This document shows, in pieces, positions 62,227-64,000 of a DNA stretch of 64,000 nt; the first letter of the stretch is position 1, and each line of letters begins with the position of its first letter. The position numbers and the translations under genes are program-made. The notes under the pieces were generated by a model. It made no database searches. It had not been told where the DNA came from and saw only the letters and a list, made by a program, of their open reading frames with translations. This stretch comes from Kribbella rubisoli (GTDB taxonomy: Bacteria; Actinomycetota; Actinomycetes; Propionibacteriales; Kribbellaceae): positions 1,178,001 through 1,242,000 of the forward strand of contig NZ_SHKR01000011.1 in assembly GCF_004217145.1 (NCBI RefSeq), written 5' to 3'.

Positions 62227-63531
62227 ATGCCTGCTTACGATGCCGCCGCCGTCGCCGCTCTCGCTGACCAGCAGGTGAGCTGGCGGGACAAGGCCCTGCC
62301 GCCAGGTTTCTGGGGCCGGACCGTCGCCGAGCTCGTCGCCGACCGGCCACGGCTCTCCCAGCTGCCCACCCCGCTGATGACGCTGTCCGCGCCCGGCCTG
62401 CGGCACAACGTCGACACCCTCGACACCTGGTGCAAGCGCCACGGTGTCGAGCTCGCGCCGCACGGGAAGACCACGATGGCGCCCGCGCTCTGGGCGATGC
62501 AGCTGGACGCCGGCGCCTGGGCGATCACGCTCGCCAACGGCTTCCAGCTCGGCGTCGCCCGCGCGTACGGCGTACAGCGGGTGCTGATCGCGAACGCCGT
62601 GATCTCCCCGCTGCAGCTGCGCTGGATCGCCGACGAGCTCGCGGCGGACCCGTCGTTCGAGGTGATGGTGTGGGCGGACTCGGTCCGCACCGTCGAGATC
62701 ATGGAGGCAGCCCGGTCGGCGTACGTCGGACCAGCTGCGCGCCGGCTCGATGTGATGGTCGAGGTCGGCGGCATCGGCGGCCGGACCGGTGCCCGCGACG
62801 CAGAGACCGCTCTGGCCGTCGGCCATGCGATCGCGGACGCATCGACGCTGCGACTCGTCGGCGTCGCCGGGTACGAGGGTGCGATCGGGCACGGTGTCGA
62901 CGAGGCCAACCTCGAGGAGGTCCGCGCCTACCTGCGCGACCTGGCCGAGGTCCACCACCGGCTCAAGAGCGTGTACGACGCGGACGTCGTACCCATCGTC
63001 AGCGCGGGCGGAAGCCAGTACTTCGAGCAGGTCGCGAAGGTCCTCGCATCGGAGGCCGGCAACGGCGCCCGGGTCGTACTGCGATCCGGTGCGTACATCA
63101 CCCACGACGACGGGCTGTACCGCCGGGTGTCCCCGCTCGGCGAGCACCCGCGGACCGACGGCGAGCAGCTCGTCCCGGCGATGCACGGCTGGATGCGGAT
63201 CACGTCGCAGCCCGAGCCCGGCCTCGCGATCTTCGACGGCGGGCGCCGCGACTTCCCGTTCGACCAGGACTGGCCCGAGCCGCAGCTGATCCGGCCGCGG
63301 TCCGAGGGATCGCCGATCCTGCCGGCCACCGGGATGACCGTCACGAACCTGAACGACCAGCACGGCTACCTGCGCTTCGGCGACGAGCAGTCGGTCGTGA
63401 TCGGCGACGAACTCCGCGTCGGCCTCTCCCACCCCTGTACGGCGTTCGACAAGTGGGGCCTGATCCCGGTCATCGACGACCCCGACGCGGCCGATCCCGT
63501 CATCGTCGACCTGGTCCGGACGTTCTTCTGA
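62227..63531 (+). CDS. PLP-dependent D-amino-acid deaminase / D-threonine aldolase-like
   Basis: A 434-residue protein of the alanine-racemase-fold D-serine dehydratase / D-threonine aldolase family. The PLP lysine lies in LAPHGKTTMAPAL, the phosphate-binding region near IVSAGGSQYFEQV, and the metal site is HPCTAFDKWG with the His-x-Cys pair used by D-serine dehydratases. It probably converts D-amino acids to 2-oxo acids and ammonia. ATG 62227 has AGGGGA six bases upstream. It is followed after one base by the N-acyl-D-amino-acid deacylase gene. Confidence 0.88.
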   Translation: MPAYDAAAVAALADQQVSWRDKALPPGFWGRTVAELVADRPRLSQLPTPLMTLSAPGLRHNVDTLDTWCKRHGVELAPHGKTTMAPALWAMQLDAGAWAITLANGFQLGVARAYGVQRVLIANAVISPLQLRWIADELAADPSFEVMVWADSVRTVEIMEAARSAYVGPAARRLDVMVEVGGIGGRTGARDAETALAVGHAIADASTLRLVGVAGYEGAIGHGVDEANLEEVRAYLRDLAEVHHRLKSVYDADVVPIVSAGGSQYFEQVAKVLASEAGNGARVVLRSGAYITHDDGLYRRVSPLGEHPRTDGEQLVPAMHGWMRITSQPEPGLAIFDGGRRDFPFDQDWPEPQLIRPRSEGSPILPATGMTVTNLNDQHGYLRFGDEQSVVIGDELRVGLSHPCTAFDKWGLIPVIDDPDAADPVIVDLVRTFF

Positions 63532-63532
63532 G

Positions 63533-64000
63533 ATGACAGATCTCCTCATCACGGGGGCGCTGGTCATCGACGGCTCCGGCTCCCCCGGGTACCACGCCGA
63601 CGTCGCGGTCGACGCCGGGCGGATCGTGGCCATCGGCAACGACCTGCCCGGCGCGGACCGGACGATCGACGCCGACGGGCTGGTGCTGGCACCCGGGTTC
63701 ATCGACATGCACTCGCACTCCGACCTGCAGATCCTGGTCAACCCCGACCACACCGCGAAGGTCAGCCAGGGCGTCACGCTGGAGGTGCTCGGCCAGGACG
63801 GGCTCTCATTCGCGCCGATCGACGATCCGACGCGGGCCGTCGTACGTCGTCAGATCGCCGGGTGGAACGGTGAACCGGACGACTTCGACTTCACCTGGTC
63901 GACCGTCGCCGGATACCTCGGCCGCCTCGACGAGGGCGTCGCCTGCAACGCGGCGTACCTGGTTCCACAGGGCACGCTGCGGATGATGGTCGTTGGCACG
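63533..64000 (+). CDS. N-acyl-D-amino-acid deacylase, N-terminal part
   Basis: The first 156 residues of an amidohydrolase-family D-aminoacylase; the gene runs off the window. The opening is MTDLLITGALVIDGSGSPGY, followed by the beta-sandwich and the metal motif APGFIDMHSHSDLQ with the HxH pair. SQGVTLEVLGQDGLSFAP matches the conserved GVTTxxxGNCG region of the family in a D-aminoacylase form. ATG 63533 starts one base after the deaminase stop. The enzyme would release D-amino acids that the preceding deaminase consumes. Confidence 0.9.
   Translation, partial: MTDLLITGALVIDGSGSPGYHADVAVDAGRIVAIGNDLPGADRTIDADGLVLAPGFIDMHSHSDLQILVNPDHTAKVSQGVTLEVLGQDGLSFAPIDDPTRAVVRRQIAGWNGEPDDFDFTWSTVAGYLGRLDEGVACNAAYLVPQGTLRMMVVGT

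Overview
The window is chromosomal DNA of a high-GC actinobacterium. Gene content points to the Propionibacteriales, most likely a Kribbella-like organism: a mycothiol-dependent isomerase-fold protein, a six-gene mce lipid-uptake operon, a DUF1707 protein beside infA, TTG/GTG starts on core genes and several apparently leaderless promoters. The genus is inferred from overall resemblance, not from a database search. No rRNA, tRNA, CRISPR array, prophage or insertion sequence was seen.

Layout. 1-2000: 5' part of rplM (minus) diverging from citrate synthase gltA (plus), which ends in a strong terminator. 2000-2800: repeat-rich DNA with a short-chain dehydrogenase remnant. 2800-12000: accessory genes: a SnoaL-fold protein diverging from a TetR regulator that is coupled to a membrane-anchored GH18-like hydrolase; an ABC-F ATPase; a three-gene set made of a putative HExxH metallopeptidase, a tiny protein and an apparently inactive paralogue; and an ECF sigma factor with a membrane partner, joined to an rRNA methyltransferase and truA.

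12000-35000 is the main translation block, all on the minus strand. In transcription order it runs rpsL-rpsG-fusA-tuf (str operon), rpsJ to rpsQ (S10), rplN to rplO (spc), secY-adk-map-DUF1707 pair-infA-rpmJ, then rpsM-rpsK-rpsD-rpoA-rplQ (alpha), followed by truA. Genes are mostly separated by a few bases or overlap at start/stop codons. Hairpins sit at several internal junctions. The rpsJ and rpsL leaders share an identical 26-nt element.

35000-57300: two accessory genes, then rpoC-rpoB, then a complete mce operon (ATPase, two permeases, MceA-F, two Mce-associated proteins) inserted between rpoB and rplL-rplJ. RpoB carries Asn where rifamycin-sensitive enzymes have Ser531 (E. coli numbering). 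A stable hairpin covers the ribosome-binding site and start codon of the first mce permease. rplJ has an L10-type leader with an attenuator.

57300-64000: an MFS transporter and IclR regulator diverging from a SMI1/KNR4 protein, both apparently leaderless. Then comes a D-amino-acid catabolic locus: RidA, a second IclR regulator and a PfkB kinase on the minus strand, diverging from a PLP-dependent D-amino-acid deaminase and an N-acyl-D-amino-acid deacylase that runs off the right edge. A perfect 12+12-bp palindrome in the divergent gap is the probable IclR operator.
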